From an uncultured Eubacteriales bacterium (GTDB taxonomy: Bacteria > Bacillota > Clostridia > Oscillospirales > Oscillospiraceae), in contig CABRZO010000042.1 in assembly GCA_902475455.1 (NCBI GenBank), positions 1 through 14,465 on the forward strand: 14,465 nt of DNA. The letters run 5' to 3'. A program made the translations under genes and the position numbers. This document shows, piece after piece, positions 14,135 through 14,465 of the stretch (position 1 is its first letter; every line of letters starts with the position of its first letter). The notes under the pieces were generated by a model. The model had not been told where the DNA came from, searched no databases, and saw only the letters and a program-made list of their open reading frames with translations.

Positions 14135-14465
14135 GTTCTCGCTCCAATCTTCTTTTTTCTTTTCGGCTTTCCACCACATGGCATACCGCCATAACAGGAT
14201 GGTTCAGCAGCATTCTTGGCCCCGAAAACCGCATCACCCTCCGAATCTGCTCCCGCATTTCCGGCCGATAGCAGTGCACCCGGCAGTTGGAACAAAAGGT
14301 CTTTGTCTCCATAAAGGGGCAATGTTGGCTCCGCTGGAGGGCGTAATCCGCCAATGCCTGGCATTCCGGGCAGAGCTGGGCTCTGGAACCGTGGTGTTTT
14401 CGGCAGTACAAACGAATCATGAGCTGAACGATCCGTTTCTCCCGTTCTCGTATTAGGCAGACGGA
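14124..14465 (-). CDS. YgbA family protein (nitrous oxide-stimulated promoter family), 5' end outside window
   Basis: About 113 codons are visible and the reading frame is still open at the window edge. Family features: IRLYCRKHHG, then CPEC, a second CP (CPFMETKTFC), CSNC, HCYRPEMR and VMRFSGPRMLLNHP; the four Cys clusters are the mark of YgbA_NO proteins (PF11756). In E. coli ygbA belongs to the NsrR (nitric oxide-sensing) regulon, and a nitrosative-stress role is inferred from that. An ATG at 14420 exists but has no ribosome site at normal distance, and the upstream in-frame codons (IREREKRIVQL) match the usual family N-terminus, so the true start is beyond 14465. The charged C-terminus (ESRKEKRRLEREHEH) overlaps the DUF454 gene by 11 bases. 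Confidence 0.86.
   Translation of the reverse strand, partial: SVCLIREREKRIVQLMIRLYCRKHHGSRAQLCPECQALADYALQRSQHCPFMETKTFCSNCRVHCYRPEMREQIRRVMRFSGPRMLLNHPVMAVCHVVESRKEKRRLEREHEH

Noticed and set aside
1..14465. A wholly novel defence, mobile or CRISPR-like system
   Set aside because: No repeats, integrase, transposase, toxin-antitoxin pair, nuclease or array is visible; nearly all bases are explained by housekeeping or known-family genes.

Overview
The window reads as an ordinary chromosomal stretch of a GC-rich (about 60 % by eye) anaerobic Firmicute. The likely setting is a gut member of the Clostridia, Oscillospiraceae type (Flavonifractor/Oscillibacter/Intestinimonas-like). The grounds are strong AGGAGG-type ribosome binding sites with TTG/GTG starts, sigma-A consensus promoters, an FHA-SEDS fusion, a Ktr-type K+ system and a ferredoxin-nitroreductase. 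The taxonomic call is inference. I see no mobile element, CRISPR array, rRNA, tRNA or prophage.

Layout. (1) 1-55 is the 3' end of a gene, probably a sugar ABC ATPase, closed by a terminator at 100-144. (2) 241-4813 (+) is a three-gene cell-envelope operon: an FHA-domain SEDS glycosyltransferase, a class B penicillin-binding protein overlapping it by ATGA, and a DUF3810 membrane protein with an HExxH motif. (3) 4883-6923 (-) holds ktrB then ktrA, encoding a K+ channel subunit and its RCK regulator. (4) 7053-7817 (+) encodes a nitroreductase with an N-terminal 2[4Fe-4S] ferredoxin domain. (5) 7870-10191 (-) holds argS followed by a small COG2426 export-type membrane protein. (6) 10317-12326 (+) holds gltX followed with no gap by a NUDIX hydrolase gene. 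(7) 12535-13431 (-) encodes a thioredoxin-reductase-like flavoprotein lacking the redox CxxC. (8) 13715-14465 (-) holds a YgbA-family (nitrous oxide-stimulated promoter) gene running off the window edge, overlapping a DUF454/YbaN membrane-protein gene. Convergent gene pairs are separated by strong hairpin terminators, two of which look bidirectional.

How the genes work together. The SEDS protein and class B PBP form the standard polymerase/transpeptidase pair. The fused FHA domain suggests control by Ser/Thr phosphorylation, echoing the FHA/rodA/pbpA/pkn clusters of Actinobacteria. argS and gltX fire from back-to-back sigma-A promoters whose -35 boxes are one base apart, with leaders too short for T-boxes. 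No wholly new multi-gene system is evident. The points most worth a second look are the FHA-SEDS-PBP-DUF3810 operon, the argS/gltX divergent promoter, the CxxC-less thioredoxin-reductase homologue and the overlapping ygbA-DUF454 pair.
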